A stretch of 64,000 nucleotides of DNA from Omphiscola glabra (GCA_964017045.1 OZ024802.1:33525802-33589801); one strand, 5' to 3'; positions 25,262 through 38,232 are shown, counted from the stretch's first letter. Numbers and translations are program-made. The notes: generated by a model from the sequence alone, not told the origin.

Positions 25262-28018
25262 TCGATATAGGCAAGACAGTGGTAGGTCAAGGCAGTGGTA
25301 AGTGAAGGCAGTGGTAGTGGTAAATGAAGGCAGTGTTGAGTGAAGGCAGTATTAAGTGAAGGCAGTGTTAAGTGAAGGCAGTGGTAAGTGAAGGCAGTGG
25401 TAAGTGAAGGCAGTGGTAAGCGAAGGCAGTGACAGTGGTAAATGAAGGCAGTGGTAAGTGAAGGCAGTATTAAGTGAAGACAGTGGAACGTGAAGGCAGT
25501 GGTAAGTGAAGACAGTGGTAAGTGAAGGCAGTGGTAAGTGAAGGCAGTGGTAAGTGAAGGCAGTGGTAAGTGAAGGCAGTGGTAAGTGAAGACAGTGGTA
25601 AGTGAAGACAGTGGTAAGTGAAGGCAGTGGTAAGTGAAGGCAGTGGTAAGTGAAGGCAGTGGTAAGTGAAGGCAGTGGTAAGTGAAGGCAGTGGCAGTGG
25701 TAAATGAAGGCAGTGGTAAGTGAAGGCAGTGACAGTGGTAAATGAAGGAAATGTTAATTGAAGGCAGTGGTAATTGAAGGCAGTATTAAGTGAAGACAGT
25801 GGCAAGTGAAGGCAGTTGTAAGTGAAGGCAGTGACAGTGGTAAATGAAGGCAGTGGTAAGTGAAGACAGTGGTAGGTCTAGGCAGTGGTAAGTGAAGGCA
25901 TTGGTAAGTGAAGGCAGTGGTAAGTGAAGGCAGTGGTAAGTGAAGACAGTGGTAAGTGAAGACAGTGGTAAGTGAAGGCAGTATTTAGTGAAGACAGTGG
26001 CAAGTGAAGGCAGTGGTAAGTGAAGGCAGTGACAGTGGTAAATGAAGGTAGTGGTAAGTGAAGACAGTGGTAGGTCTAGGCAGTGGTAAGTGAAGGCATT
26101 GGTAAGTGAAGGCAGTGGTAAGTGAAGGCAGTGGTAAGTGAAGACAGTGGTAAGTGAAGGCAGTGGTAAGTGAAGACAGTGGTAAGTGAAGGCAGTGGTA
26201 AGTGAAGGCAGTGGTAAGTGAAGGCAGTGGTAAGTGAAGGCAGTGGTAAGTGAAGACAGTGGTAAGTGAAGGCAGTGGTAAGTGAAGGCAGTGGTAAGTG
26301 AAGACAGTATTAAGTGAAGGCAGTGGTAAGTGAAGGCAGTGGTAAGTGAAGACAGTATTAAGTGAAGGCAGTGGTAAGTGAAGGCAGTGGTAAGTGAAGG
26401 CAGTGGTAAGTGAAGGCAGTGGTAAGTGAAGACAGTGGCAAGTGAAGGCAGTGGTAAGTGAAGGCAGTGACAGTGTTAAATGAAGGTAGTGGTAAGTGAA
26501 GACAGTGGTAGGTCTAGGCAGTGGTAAGTGAAGGCATTGGTAAGTGAAGGCAGTGGTAAGTGAAGGCAGTGGTAAGTGAAGACAGTGGTAAGTGAAGGCA
26601 GTGGTAAGTGAAGACAGTGGTAAGTGAAGGCAGTGGTAAGTGAAGGCAGTGGTAAGTGAAGGCAGTGGTAAGTGAAGACAGTGGTAAGTGAAGGCAGTGG
26701 TAAGTGAAGGCAGTGATAAGTGAAGACAGTGGTAAGTGAAGGCAGGGGTAAGTGAAGGCAGTGGTAAGTGAAGACAGTATTAAGTGAAGGCAGTGGTAAG
26801 TGAAGGCAGTGGTAAGTGAAGGCAGTGGTAAGTGAAGGCAGTGGTAAGTGAAGGTAGTGGTAAGTGAAGGCAGTGGTAAGGGGAGACAGTGGTAAGTGAA
26901 GACAGTGGTAAGTGAAGACAGTGACAGTGGTAAGTGAAGGTAGTGGTAAGTGAAGGCAGTGGTAAGTGAAGACAGAGGTAAGTGAAGACAGTGGTAAGTG
27001 AAGGCAGTGGTAAGTGAAAACAGTGGTAAGTGAAGGCAGTGGTAAGTGAAGGCAGTGGTAAGTGAAGACAGTGGCAAGTGAAGGCAGTGGTAAGTGAAGG
27101 CAGTGACAGTGGTAAATGAAGGTAGTGGTAAGTGAATACAGTGGTAGGTCTAGGCAGTGGTAAGTGAAGGCATTGGTAAGTGAAGGCAGTGGTAAGTGAA
27201 GGCAGTGGTAAGTGAAGACAGTGGTAAGTGAAGGCAGTGGTAAGTGAAGACAGTGGTAAGTGAAGGCAGTGGTAAGTGAAGGCAGTGGTAAGTGAAGACA
27301 GTGGTAAGTGAAGGCAGTGGTAAGTGAAGGCAGTGATAAGTGAAGACAGTGGTAAGTGAAGGCAGTGGTAAGTGAAGGCAGTGGTAAGTGAAGACAGTGT
27401 TAAGTGAAGGCAGTGGTAAGTGAAGGCAGTGGTAAGTGAAGGCAGTGGTAAGTGAAGGCAGTGGTAAGTGAAGACAGTGGCAAGTGAAGGCAGTGGTAAG
27501 TGAAGGCAGTGACAGTGGTAAATGAAGGTAGTGGTAAGTGAAGACAGTGGTAGGTCTAGGCAGTGGTAAGTGAAGGCATTGGTAAGTGAAGGCAGTGGTA
27601 AGTGAAGGCAGTGGTAAGTGAAGACAGTGGTAAGTGAAGGCAGTGGTAAGTGAAGACAGTGGTAAGTGAAGGCAGTGGTAAGTGAAGGCAGTGGTAAGTG
27701 AAGGCAGTGGTAAGTGAAGACAGTGGTAAGTGAAGGCAGTGGTAAGTGAAGGCAGTGATAAGTGAAGACAGTGGTAAGTGAAGGCAGTGGTAAGTGAAGG
27801 CAGTGGTAAGTGAAGACAGTATTAAGTGAAGGCAGTGGTAAGTGAAGGCTGTGGTAAGTGAAGGCAGTGGTAAGTGAAGGCAGTGGTAAGTGAAGGTAGT
27901 GGTAAGTGAAGGCAGTGGTAAGTGAAGACAGTGGCAAGTGAAGGCAGTGGTAAGTGAAGACAGTGGTAAGTTAAGACAGTTGTAATTGAAGGCAGTGGTA
28001 AGTGAAGGCGGTGGTAAA
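25262..28018. repeat. 16-bp satellite, about 170 units with higher-order structure
   Basis: The unit is gaaggcagtggtaagt. Variants (gaagacag, cagtattaagt, cagtgacagtggtaaat) form larger blocks. The marker taggtctaggcagtgg recurs at about 25873, 26071, 26510, 27146 and 27552, spaced roughly 200-640 bp. Three units equal 16 codons, which explains the open minus-strand frames of up to 385 codons (SLTTAFTYHCLHLPLP). Confidence 0.97.
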
Positions 28019-28164
28019 AGAGAGCAGTTCTTTATAAGGGATAATGTTGTTCACAAGGTTGTCACACTGACTGGTCGTTTCGAGGAGGGATGTGGGGGTG
28101 GATGGTGGTAAATCTATCGCATTTTTGACAGCTTTAGTGCTGTTGACAATGATCGAGTCACGTT

Positions 28165-28345
28165 TAGGGCCACGGCAAGCAAAAGCTGCCCTGGGGGCAA
28201 AGCCTGGATTTAGGCACACTCGTCCCAAAAAGTATACATCAATAAAACCTTTTAAAAATACATGCGAAATCTCGATTTTGGCGCCCTCAGAAAATGACAA
28301 CCGGGGCGGGGGGCACCCTTCGACCCTCCTCTTCGCACGGCCCTG
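28165..28345. mobile_element. hAT-like MITE, aged copy
   Basis: The left end tagggccacggcaag is matched by the inverted right end cttcgcacggccctg. Flanks gtcacgtt / gtcatctt agree at 6 of 8 positions, consistent with a decayed 8-bp target duplication. Confidence 0.6.
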
Positions 28346-28821
28346 GTCATCTTTCTATTTTAAAAGCGCCGGTCACAAGACGCATTAACCCTTTGGATCG
28401 AATAACGTGGAACGCTAGTGTACAAAATAAATATATATACAGTACACACACATAAATGAAATAAAAAAAACTTGTGTACGACGCCACCGCCCTAATAACA
28501 GAAACCTGCTCCTATGGCGTTCACAAGTTTCACTTGACTGCGACGTTTTGAAGGACCCAGTCTCTCTGTACATTGTTTTCTTATTTTGCCCAGCGAACCA
28601 TCAATTGACAATCGCGTTGTCTGTTCTGCTACACATGACCCCACACCCACTTGTTGAAGTCGCCATTGTCACGCTCACACAGTTGAACATCATATTAAAA
28701 TGAAGTAATTTAAGTCCAGTGCACCCAAAAAAGAATCTAGTCTGGTTTCTAAGCATATGTCAAAGCTCTTATTTTGGCAATGCTCTTAACAAAGGTCCAA
28801 TTAATTTTTTTTTACTTTACT
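28346..28821. other. Unique intergenic sequence
   Basis: Nothing was recognised. Confidence 0.5.
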
Positions 28822-29078
28822 TGAAGTGGTTTATGGTTTAAAAATTGATTTGGTTCATGGTTTATAAATTGACTTGGTTCATGGTTTATAAATTGAATTG
28901 GTTACTGGTTTATAAATTGACTTGGTTCATGGTTTATAAATTGAATTGGTTACTGGTTTATAAATTGACTTGATTCATGGTTTATAAATTGACTTGGCTC
29001 ATGGTTCATAACTTGACTTGGTTCGTGGTTTATAAATTGACTTGGTTCATGGTTTATAAATTGAATTGGTTCATGATT
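28822..29078. repeat. 24-bp minisatellite, about 10 units
   Basis: The core is gacttggttcatggtttata. Alternative units with gaattggttact alternate. Confidence 0.95.
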
Positions 29079-29611
29079 TTTTGCTGAGCATCCAGGAAGA
29101 TAATTTCCTCAAACCGCTGAAATTTGTTAAACGGCTTAAAACTGAAATGACAATTAAATCTATTAAGTTATCAAGGAACAATATCGTTCAATTCTTCCTC
29201 CTTATCCCACGGTTCTAAAGTTTGGTAAGCGATTCCTTCTTATAAAATAAATCTTCCTATCGTTCACAGAGAAGATTTTATTTGGAGTTGACCAATTGAC
29301 AGAGTCATTAAACAAATGGCTTTTATTTAAAACTAGAATAAATGACCTAATGTTATCGGGATAATAATGATAGGTCCTTTGCGATAATTTCTACCTGCTA
29401 CTGCGAAAACTCATCACAATTCCTAACTTTAAAAAGAAAAAAACTATGTAACGATATTTACGATTCTAACATCATTAAGTTTTGAGAAGTATTTATCTGC
29501 TATATATTATACGCTTACACTACTCCCTTTCACACCCATAAACCTCGTTTCCCCCTCTAAACATGACCTTAAATTACCCAATCTAAATTATCACTAATTA
29601 TATCACTTTTG
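29079..29611. other. AT-rich unique sequence
   Basis: Nothing was recognised. Confidence 0.5.
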
Positions 29612-29781
29612 CATTGGCGTAGCGAGCTTAACTCGCGCCCGGGGCACAATACCCTTTTAGCGCCCCCCCCTATTCGAAAACCATACAATATTATATGTAA
29701 AATATACCATTTCGCGCCCCTTTGTGAGTAGCACCCGGGGCATGATGCCCCCCTTGCCCCCCCCCCTCGCTACGCCACTTG
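29612..29781 (-). mobile_element. hAT-type MITE (CAGTGGCGTAG family), copy 2
   Basis: It is inverted relative to copies 1 and 3. The ends are cattggcgtag and ctacgccactt, and the interior has gcgcccggggcacaatac and catgatgcccccc. The target duplication is degraded (tcacttttg / tcactaaag). Confidence 0.8.
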
Positions 29782-30000
29782 TCACTAAAGAAGTTAATTG
29801 AGGGACGATTTCTATGCTAGTGAAATACTTTAGATTTACCCCTTTTCGTGCCCTTGAAACACAACTTTTTTCTCTAAAAATTGTCCAAAACATAATCGTA
29901 AATTTAAACTAAAATTCTAAAAAATTTTATAGTATAGGAATTTGATCTATTGATATCTTCATAAAAAATTTAAAAACACTTTTGCTTTTTTTGAAAAAAG

Positions 30001-30312
30001 TTATACATTATCAGAAAATCGTAAAACAAAGAATTCTTTTATCTAAAGATGAGTATCTCTACCGTTTTTCACGTCTGTAACAGACTTTAGTGTCTTTTTT
30101 AAAAAAAATAATTGCTATTCTCATAAAAATAAACACCCACTTTACTTTTCGCAAAGTTATACATTATCAGAAAATCGTAAAACAAAGAATTCTTTATCTA
30201 AAGATGAGTATCTCTACCGTTTTTCACGTCTGTAACAGACTTTAGTGTCTTTTTTAAAAAAAAATAATTGCTATTCTCATAAAAATAAACACCCACTTTA
30301 CTTTTCGCAAAG
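30001..30312. repeat. 156-bp tandem duplication
   Basis: 30001-30156 and 30157-30312 are near-identical, differing by single-base length changes in A/T runs. They include cacgtctgtaacagacttta and the inverted motif ctgtaacag. Confidence 0.93.
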
Positions 30313-31914
30313 TAAAAACAAAAATATATATATATTTTTTGAAAGAAAACATTAACCCATCTCCATTTTTCAAATTTTTTTTTTCAAGTGTGTAAAATAA
30401 TTGGGTTTTGATATTCCTGGTACACTTATATAAATGTACCCACGTTTTGTTAACGCCATTGATTTTCTTAATTGATAAAAATATGCTTATTTGTAAAAAG
30501 AGAATGTAACATCTCATTTTCACAAATGTAATACCATAGGATTTAAATATATTGTCATCCATTTAAAAATGTACACATCCTATTTCCTACCTCCGACTTG
30601 TATGTACCCAAGAAGATTAATTATTTATCAAATTCATTCCTTTATTTTGAGACGTATCTTGTGCTGCCTGGAGAAAAATGTCCCCCCCCCCCCCCAATTT
30701 AAATAAAATTAATACAATCTTCCAATGGATTGTAGTCCCTTCCATACCCAAACTAACATATTTGCACTTCATATGGTTTGTTCTTATTTGGATGAGTTAG
30801 TAGATTAGTGAATGCTATTTGGCAATGGAGTTTCGCTGCACTGATTGACTTAAATGGCATTTTCTTATTAGAAGTATATTTAAAGGTTACATTTTTATTA
30901 CGTTATAAATTTAATAAAAGTATATTTGTGGAATTTAAAAAAGTTAAAACTTATTAAATGCTAAAAATAGAAAGCTACATATTTTAAAAAAAAAATCAAA
31001 AAAAAAAAAATCAATCATATTCATTAATTTTTACTTTTAAGAAAAAAAGGGGGGGGGGATACATTAACAATTTTGGCTAACATAGGTGATTCGCGCTATG
31101 ACGTTATCTGCGGGTTTATTTTGAACACATTTTTTTCACAAGATTAACAACGTACTAAAATAGCGCACTAAAAACAACCGATGTTTGGGTTTTCCCGATA
31201 AATGTGATTACGATGTAATTCTTAGATCACACTTTTTTAATTAATTTTTTTTTCATAACTTTTAAATTCGGATAAAATGCTTAAAATAGTTCTTTAGTTG
31301 TTACTTTAAATGTATTTGTAATTTATAATAAAAATACTTTAACTTTTACTAAAATAAAAACGTATTTATGCTATTTTTTGGGCATTTAAATTTATTCGAT
31401 TTCCGTAAAATAATAGAAAATAACCATGATTGTTTTTAAGAATATGAATGTATTTAAATCTGTTCGGTGTTTGGCGTTACGGTTAGCATAGCTCATTCTA
31501 TATATAATATCTTTTGATTTCTTCAACTGTTAATTTTATATCGATTAGTAATGAGTAAGAGCAGGGTCCTAGCAGTAGATGTTTGTCCAGCTCCAGATAA
31601 ACTATCATACATTTCTGACTTCAAATGCGATTTTTAAAAAGTTCCGAAAGAGGTTATCAAATAGACTGACAGCACATTCCCCCCCCCCCTCCCCCCAAAA
31701 GGGTGTGGAATTTTCCGATTTTTCTGACCAATCAAAACGATTTCCCATACCATCTATTTATACCACGCCAGTCTCTGGTAAATTTTTGTCTCCGTGACTA
31801 AGTAGTAATAGGCTGACACTGCTTCAGACCTGGCAAACTCTGACCTATCCTTGGCCTGATTACGCAAACGTACAACTTATCCAATGTCCAATTTTTCAGC
31901 AATTGAATTTATTT
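30313..31914. other. AT-rich intergenic sequence
   Basis: Homopolymer C runs occur at about 30682-30695 and 31679-31690, and a G run at 31051-31059. No gene was seen; the small frames lack family features. Confidence 0.5.
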
Positions 31915-32602
31915 ACTTTGCTCATGGTTAAGATCTTGTCCAATTATCCGTCTAACTCATGGTCACGATCTTGTCAAATGTCCAGTCTAACTCATGGTCA
32001 AGATCTTGATCAATTTCCAGTCTAACTCATGGTCAAGATCATGTCCAATTTCAGTCCAACTCATAGTTAAGATTTTCTCCAATGTCCAGTCCAACTCATG
32101 GTCAAAGATAATGTAGGTCCAACTCATAGTCAAAATTTTCTCCAATATCCAGTCCAACTCATGGTCAAAGATAATGTAGGTCCAGTCCAACTCATGGTCA
32201 AAGATAATGTAGGTCCAACTCATAGTCAAAATTTTCTCCAATGTCCAGTCCAACTCATGGTCAAAGATAATGTAGGTCTAGTCCAACTCATGGTCAAAGA
32301 TAATGTAGGTCCAGTCCAACTCATGGTCAAAGATAATGTAGGTCCAGTCCAACTCATGGTCAAAGATAATGTAGGTCCAGTCCAACTCATGGTCAAAGAT
32401 AATGTAGGTCCAGTCCAACTCATGGTCAAAGATAATCTAGGTCCAGTCCAACTTATGGTCAAAGATAATCTAGGTCCAGTCCAACTCATGGTCAAAGATA
32501 ATCTAGGTCCAGTCCAACTCATGATCAAAGATAATGTAGGTCCAGTCCAACTCATGGTCAAAGATAATGTAGGTCCAACTCATGGTCAAAGATAATCTAG
32601 GT
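31915..32602. repeat. 33-bp minisatellite, about 20 units
   Basis: The core is cagtccaactcatggtcaaa followed by gataatgtaggtc. The 5' part is degenerate (gtcaagatcttgtcc units). The open frames VQLMVKDNVGP (plus) and TMSWTGPTLSL (minus) are period artefacts. Confidence 0.96.
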
Positions 32603-32740
32603 CGCGAAACTATCTAACCTCAATGAGTTTTGTTCACGTCCAGGAGCGTGTCCCGTCTATAGTCCCACTGGCGTGACCTAAGGGGTGTGAAGGGGATGGC
32701 CGCCCTAAGCTAAACTTTTATTTATTCTATAGAACATAAC

Positions 32741-32815
32741 ATGATGTGTGTGTGTATGGGTGGGTGTTGGTGGGTGGGTGTGTATATGTATGTGAGTGGG
32801 TGGGTGTCAGTGGGC
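32741..32815. repeat. TG/GGGTG-rich low complexity
   Basis: Runs of gtgggtgggtg and gtatatgtatgtgag occur. Confidence 0.8.
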
Positions 32816-33279
32816 GCACTTTTAGTCAGGTTACCATTGTCTGGTCTGAACAGTGGCCCAAGAGCTGTTCTGTCCTTTCTAGTTCTAGTAATACTTTCAC
32901 AAAGTTATGACGAGGGACCGAAACTTCACAGACTTTGTCTGCGATATCGAATTCCACAGACAGCAGACAATTCTAGCGTTTGTGGGCAGTTTTTTATTGC
33001 TGCAACGTAATTCAATCAATTTTTTAAGATTTCAACTTTCTCGTGACTCACGTGGTACTAAAATCTGCCTTGTTAATGTTACACATCACCCTAAAAAAGC
33101 CATGTCCTTAGTCTATGAATAATTTTAGCTCAAGTTACACCAGACGATAATGATTGGTTGAACATGACATGACAATATTGACTCTCCTATACAATGAATT
33201 AAGATCATTGTCCCACTTCGAAAAGCAATCGCTTTTAAATAAGGAATCTTCCTGTCCCACATAATCTCGTTACAAATTC
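32816..33279. other. Unique sequence
   Basis: Overlapping 70-90-codon plus-strand frames show no recognisable family. No gene was assigned. Confidence 0.4.
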
Positions 33280-33635
33280 ATGAAAGACACATATAACAAA
33301 GCATTTTGCACTGCCATCCACTCATATGATACATATAACAAAGAATATTGTCATGTCATCCATTCTTATGTTACATCTAATAAAGTTATTGCACTGTCAT
33401 CCACTCACATGATACATATAACAAAGAATACTGCACTGTCATCCATTCTTATGATACATCTAACAAAGAATATTGCACTGTCATCCACTCACATGATACA
33501 TATAACAAAGAATACTGCACTGCCATCCACTCATATGATACATATAACAAAGAATATCGTCATGTCATCCATTCTTATGATACATATAATAAGGTTATTG
33601 CACTGTCATCCATTCTTATTATACATATAACAAAT
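33280..33635. repeat. 42-bp minisatellite, about 8 units
   Basis: The core is gatacatataacaaagaata followed by ctgcactgtcatccactcat. Confidence 0.94.
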
Positions 33636-33777
33636 AATTCGAAAAGACTTGAATGAGTAATCCAAGGGTAAAGGTGGAACTATACGAAAGGACATTGTGT
33701 TGACTTTTGTGTGTGTGTGAGTGTTTTGGTTTATTTCTGTATATTGAAGGTTACAGACATGATCTCTCCAATGACGC

Positions 33778-33912
33778 GGCACCACCACAATACATAGCCA
33801 GGTTTCCTTCGAGAGTACTTCCTTGTCAGCAAAGAAACTCTATCACCACACCACCACAATACATAGCCAGGTTCCATTTGAGAGTACGTCGTTGTCAGCC
33901 AAGAAACTCTTG
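33778..33912. repeat. ~63-bp duplication
   Basis: accaccacaatacatagcca is followed by a diverged tail (gagagtac...gtcagc..agaaactct). There are two copies. Confidence 0.88.
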
Positions 33913-34131
33913 CAGCGAAATACAATAAATGTTAATTGTTATTAAAATAAGTCGTATGGGTTTCATTGTGCCAGGAGTTGGACGCAGAGGCGCCACAAGG
34001 GTTGGATTCAACCCCCCAACCCACACACACATTATGATGAGGTAAAAGTGTGTTTAAAAAATGCATCAAGATTACTTTTTATTGAAAGATTAATTTTAAC
34101 AGTAATACATTTACTTTCTTAGTCATCAAAG

Positions 34132-35005
34132 ATGCAAACTTCATCAAACTTGTCAATCACTTCACCAAACCTGTCAACCACTTCATCAAACTTGTCAATC
34201 ATTTCATCAAACATGTCAATCATTTCATCAAACTTGTCAATCACTTCATCAAACCTGTCAATCACTTCATCAAACCTGTCAATCACTTCTTCAAACCTGT
34301 CATTCACTTCAACAAACCTATTATTCAGTTCATTAAACCTGTCAATCACTTCAAAAAACCTGTTATTCACTTCATCAAACCTGTCAATCACTTCATCAAA
34401 CCTGTCAATCACTTCAACAAACCTATTATTCAGTTCATCAAACCTGTCAATCACTTCTTCAAACCTGTCATTCACTTCAACAAACCTATTATTCAGTTCA
34501 TTAAACCTGTCAATCACTTCAAAAAACCTGTTATTCACTTCATCAAACCTGTCAATCACTTCATCAAACCTGTCAATCACTTCAAAAAACCTGTTATTCA
34601 CTTCATCAAACCTGTCAATCACTTCAACAAACCTGTTATTCACTTCATCAAACCTGTCAATCATTTCATCAAACCTGTCAATCACTTCTTCAAACCTGTC
34701 ATTCACTTCAACAAACCTATTATTCAGTTCATTAAACTTGTCAATCACTTCAAAAAACCTGTTATTCACTTCATCAAACCTGTCAATCACTTCAACAAAC
34801 CTGTTATTCACTTCATCAAACCTGTCAATCATTTCATCAAACCTGTCAATCATTTCATCAAACCTGTCAATCACTTCTTCAAACCTGTCATTCACTTCAA
34901 CAAACCTATTATTCAGTTCATTAAACCTGCCAATCACTTCAACAAACCTGTTATTCACTTCATCAAACCTGTCATTCACTTCATCAAATCTGTCAATCAC
35001 TTCAT
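34132..35005. repeat. 21-bp minisatellite, about 41 units
   Basis: The unit is catcaaacctgtcaatcact plus t. Variants form recurring blocks (aacaaacctattattcag, aaaaaacctgttattcac). The 21-bp period keeps a 293-codon frame open on minus (heptads such as DRFDEVI) and a 333-codon frame open on plus (SNLSITS). Confidence 0.95.
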
Positions 35006-35163
35006 CGACGTTAGCTTTCTTCCTCTTTGATCCGTTTCAAATTTCAACTGACAAAATCGCCAGGCCAGAAAGACAGGATTGTTTCGTATTATATTTCATT
35101 TTTAAACTGCTGCACTTACGCGTGTCTCATTAGTCTCATACGTGAAGCCACATGTATACACGG

Positions 35164-35372
35164 ATCGTGAGAAATGATTGTATAGACTAATAAGCGGATT
35201 GTGAGAAATGATTGTAGACTTAATAAGCGTATTGTGAGAAATGATTGTAGACTTAAAAAGTGGATTGTGAGAAATGAGTGTAGACTTAATAAGCGGATCG
35301 TGAGAAATGATTGTAGACTTAATAAGCGGATTGTGAGAAATGATTGTAGACTTAATAAGCGGATTATGAGAG
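35164..35372. repeat. 33-bp minisatellite, about 6 units
   Basis: The core is gtgagaaatgattgtagact followed by taataagcggatt. Confidence 0.95.
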
Positions 35373-35447
35373 ATTCTAGGAAGTCTCATTCAGTTTTAAA
35401 TATTTAAATTTAAAATATCGACCAATATTTGGCTTTGTCACCTAAGC

Positions 35448-35602
35448 CTGAGACCTACTCTCTGAGACCTACTCTCTGAGACCTACTCTCTGAGACCTAC
35501 TCTCTGAGACCTACTCTCTGAGACCTACTCTCTGATACCTACTTTCTGAGACCTACTCTCTGAGACCTACTCTCTGAGACATACTCTCTGAGACCTACTC
35601 TC
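35448..35602. repeat. 14-bp minisatellite, 11 units
   Basis: The unit is tctgagacctactc. Confidence 0.97.
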
Positions 35603-35892
35603 CGAATGCAGGCACATGTGATCTCTAAAGTTGTCTTTTAAATAATTTTTACTGTACTGTCTCTTGTCGTATTTTCATTTGTCCTGTTCGACGAAGAAGG
35701 CTCTAAGCCGAAACATTCAGTTCTACCTATCTTGTATTTGAATTCAAGCTTCCACATACAATGTTCTACTATTTCCCTCCACATACAATGTTCTACGATT
35801 TCATTAACACAGCTTCAACGCAGTCCTTCGTATATTCTCTATTAAAATTATTAGTAATGTTCCATTTGGTGTCACCAGTGTTGCCAAGAAAA

Positions 35893-36545
35893 GAACTTTA
35901 GAATGTCCGTTAATGTCAGTAAGAACTTTAGAATGTCCGTAAATGTCCGTAAGAACTTTAGAATGTCCGTTAATGTCAGTAAGAACTTTAGAATGTCCGT
36001 AAATGTCCGTAAGAACTTTAGAATGTCCGTAAATGTCCGTAAGGACTTTAGAATGTCCGTTAATGTCAGTAAGGACTTTAGAATGTCCGTAAATGTCCGT
36101 TAGAACTTTAGACTGTCCGTAAATGTCCGTGAGAACTTATAGACTGTCCGTAAATGTCCGTAAGAACTTTAGAATGTCCGTAAATGTCCGTAAGGACTTT
36201 AGAATGTCCGTAAATGTCAGTAAGAACTTTAGAATGTCCGTAAGGACTTTAGAATGTCCGTTAATGTCAGTAAGGACTTTAGAATGTCCGTAAATGTCCG
36301 TAAATGTCCGTAAGAACTTTAGACTGTCCGTAAATGTCCGTGAGAACTTATAGACTGTCCGTAAATGTCCGTAAGAACTTTAGAATGTCCGTAAATGTCC
36401 GTAAGGACTTTAGAATGTCCGTAAATGTCCGTAAGAACTTTAGAATGTCCGTAAATGTCCGTAAGAAATTTAGACTGTCCCTAAATGTCCGTACAAACTT
36501 TAGAATGTCCGTAAATGTCCGTAAGGACTTTAGAGTGTCTGTAAA
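35893..36545. repeat. 30-bp minisatellite, about 22 units
   Basis: The core is aagaactttagaatgtccgt followed by aaatgtccgt. A ~220-bp block containing gagaacttatagactgtccg recurs at about 36130 and 36350, indicating block duplication. Confidence 0.95.
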
Positions 36546-36911
36546 GAAATTAAACATTGTACAAACATTTGTTGAAGCTGGCGGTAAACTTGTTTACTGA
36601 TAATGGAGAGAAAACTGTTGGGAATGCCTTACAGTAGTTAATGCTTAAAATTAGTTCATATCTTTTGGTCAAATGACAAAGGTCTAGTAATAGAAACATA
36701 GGTATTTGATATAGTCATAGAAATATAGACATAGTTACTCTAATAGAAATATATCCATAGTTACTGTAATAGAAATATAGATATTTGATATTTGACATAG
36801 AGTCATAGAGATATAAACAGATCTACTCTAATAGAAACATTGATGTTTGATATAATACATAATCATAGAACTAAAGTCATATTTGATATATTTTTTGCAT
36901 CACAGTGTCGA
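36546..36911. other. Degenerate atagaaatat/catag repeats
   Basis: Imperfect 30-45-bp units (tctaatagaaatata, gtcatagaaata) occur from 36690. No gene was seen. Confidence 0.6.
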
Positions 36912-37185
36912 AACCTTGACACCAAGAAACCATGACACAAAGATACCTTGACATCAAGACACCATGACACAAGACACCATGACACCAAGACACAAAGACA
37001 CCATGATACAAAGACTCCATGACCATGACACAAAGACACCATGACACCATGACCATGACACAAGACACCATGACACCATGACCAAGACACCATGACACCA
37101 TGACACCATGCCACCATGACACCATGACACCATGTCACCATGCCACCATGACACCACGAAACCATAACAGTAAGACACCATGACA
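36912..37185. repeat. 9-bp caccatgac array
   Basis: Short units accatgaca, aagacacca and ccatgacca are mixed. Overlapping minus-strand frames (VMVSWCHG) are artefacts. Confidence 0.93.
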
Positions 37186-37334
37186 GCATGACTTTCAAAA
37201 TGTGACCTTGAAAAGTTGGCTAGCACGTGACATTTATGGACATATTTATTTGTCAGCCAATTTTATTTTATTTAGTTGGCAACCCCGGGCGTCTACGCCC
37301 TTGAGAGGGTCCCACCCTTAGTAACGCCACTGGC

Positions 37335-37472
37335 GTGACAGTTTGTGTGTGTAGTAATGTTTGGGGTTATAGTCCCACGGTGGGTTCATGCGTGTGTATG
37401 CGTGTGTATGTGTGTATGCGTGTGTATGTGTGTGTATGCGTGTGTATGTGGGTGTGTGTGCGTGTGTGCACT
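37335..37472. repeat. (TG)n-type gtgtgtatgc microsatellite
   Basis: gtgtgtatgcgtgtgtatgt is repeated. It gives Cys/Val-rich shadow frames. Confidence 0.9.
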
Positions 37473-37871
37473 TGCTGGCAGTGCACACGATCAGGTTCAA
37501 GTGATTCAAGCTGTTGTTATTTGTTGTGACTTGTTTCATTACAATTGTTGAATGCGTCTCACGTCTTACATCCGGGTAGTTTTGCCGTGTCACTGCTGTT
37601 TCGTCTTTTTCTTTACAATAATAAACAAACCATTGTAATAAAAATAGATATAATATCACTATTGTAATGGAAAAGTGCGTGACGGCGAGCGGGGGGGGGG
37701 GGGGGGGATAGGTCGGTATTATGGTGTGACACGATGTAATGACACACAGTTCAAAGGCCAGGGTGTAACTGAAGACGATTCTTTTAACTTGTGTGTGCCG
37801 TGGAGATGAGGTATGTCAGCTCATGTCAGTAGAAATATGTGGTTTCTTTCTCTATTGGATGTGGGGTGGCT
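37473..37871. other. Unique sequence with an 18-G run
   Basis: Poly-G lies at about 37690-37707. No gene was seen. Confidence 0.5.
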
Positions 37872-38232
37872 AGGTTCTCAAATGTTATCTAAAAAGTGAT
37901 CCCAATTGTGACATCAAAAGTGATCCCAATTGTGACCTCAAAAGTGATCCCAATTGTGATCTCAAATGTGATCCCAATTGTGACCTAAAAGTGATCCCAA
38001 TTGTGACCTCAAATGTGATCCCATGACCTCAAAAGTGATCCCAATTGTGACCTCAAAAGTGATACCAATTGTGACCTCAAATGTGATCCCAACTGTGACC
38101 CCAAAAGTGATTCCAATTGTGACCTCAAAAGTGATCCCAATTGTGACATCAAAAGTGATCCCAATTGTGACCTCAAAAGTGATCCCAATTGTGACATCAA
38201 AAGTGTTCCCAATTGTGATCTCAAATGTGTCA
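37872..38232. repeat. 24-bp minisatellite, about 15 units
   Basis: The unit core is gtgatcccaattgtgacctc plus aaaa. One unit is truncated at 38017-38035. Confidence 0.95.

Noticed and set aside
26514..27937. Minus-strand frames of 187 and 385 codons
   Set aside because: Translation of the 16-bp array; sixteen-residue periodicity equals three units.
35681..35720. Motif cctgttcgacgaagaagg...gccgaaacattc
   Set aside because: Resembles a motif often seen near retroelement ends, but no element body or terminal structure is visible around it.
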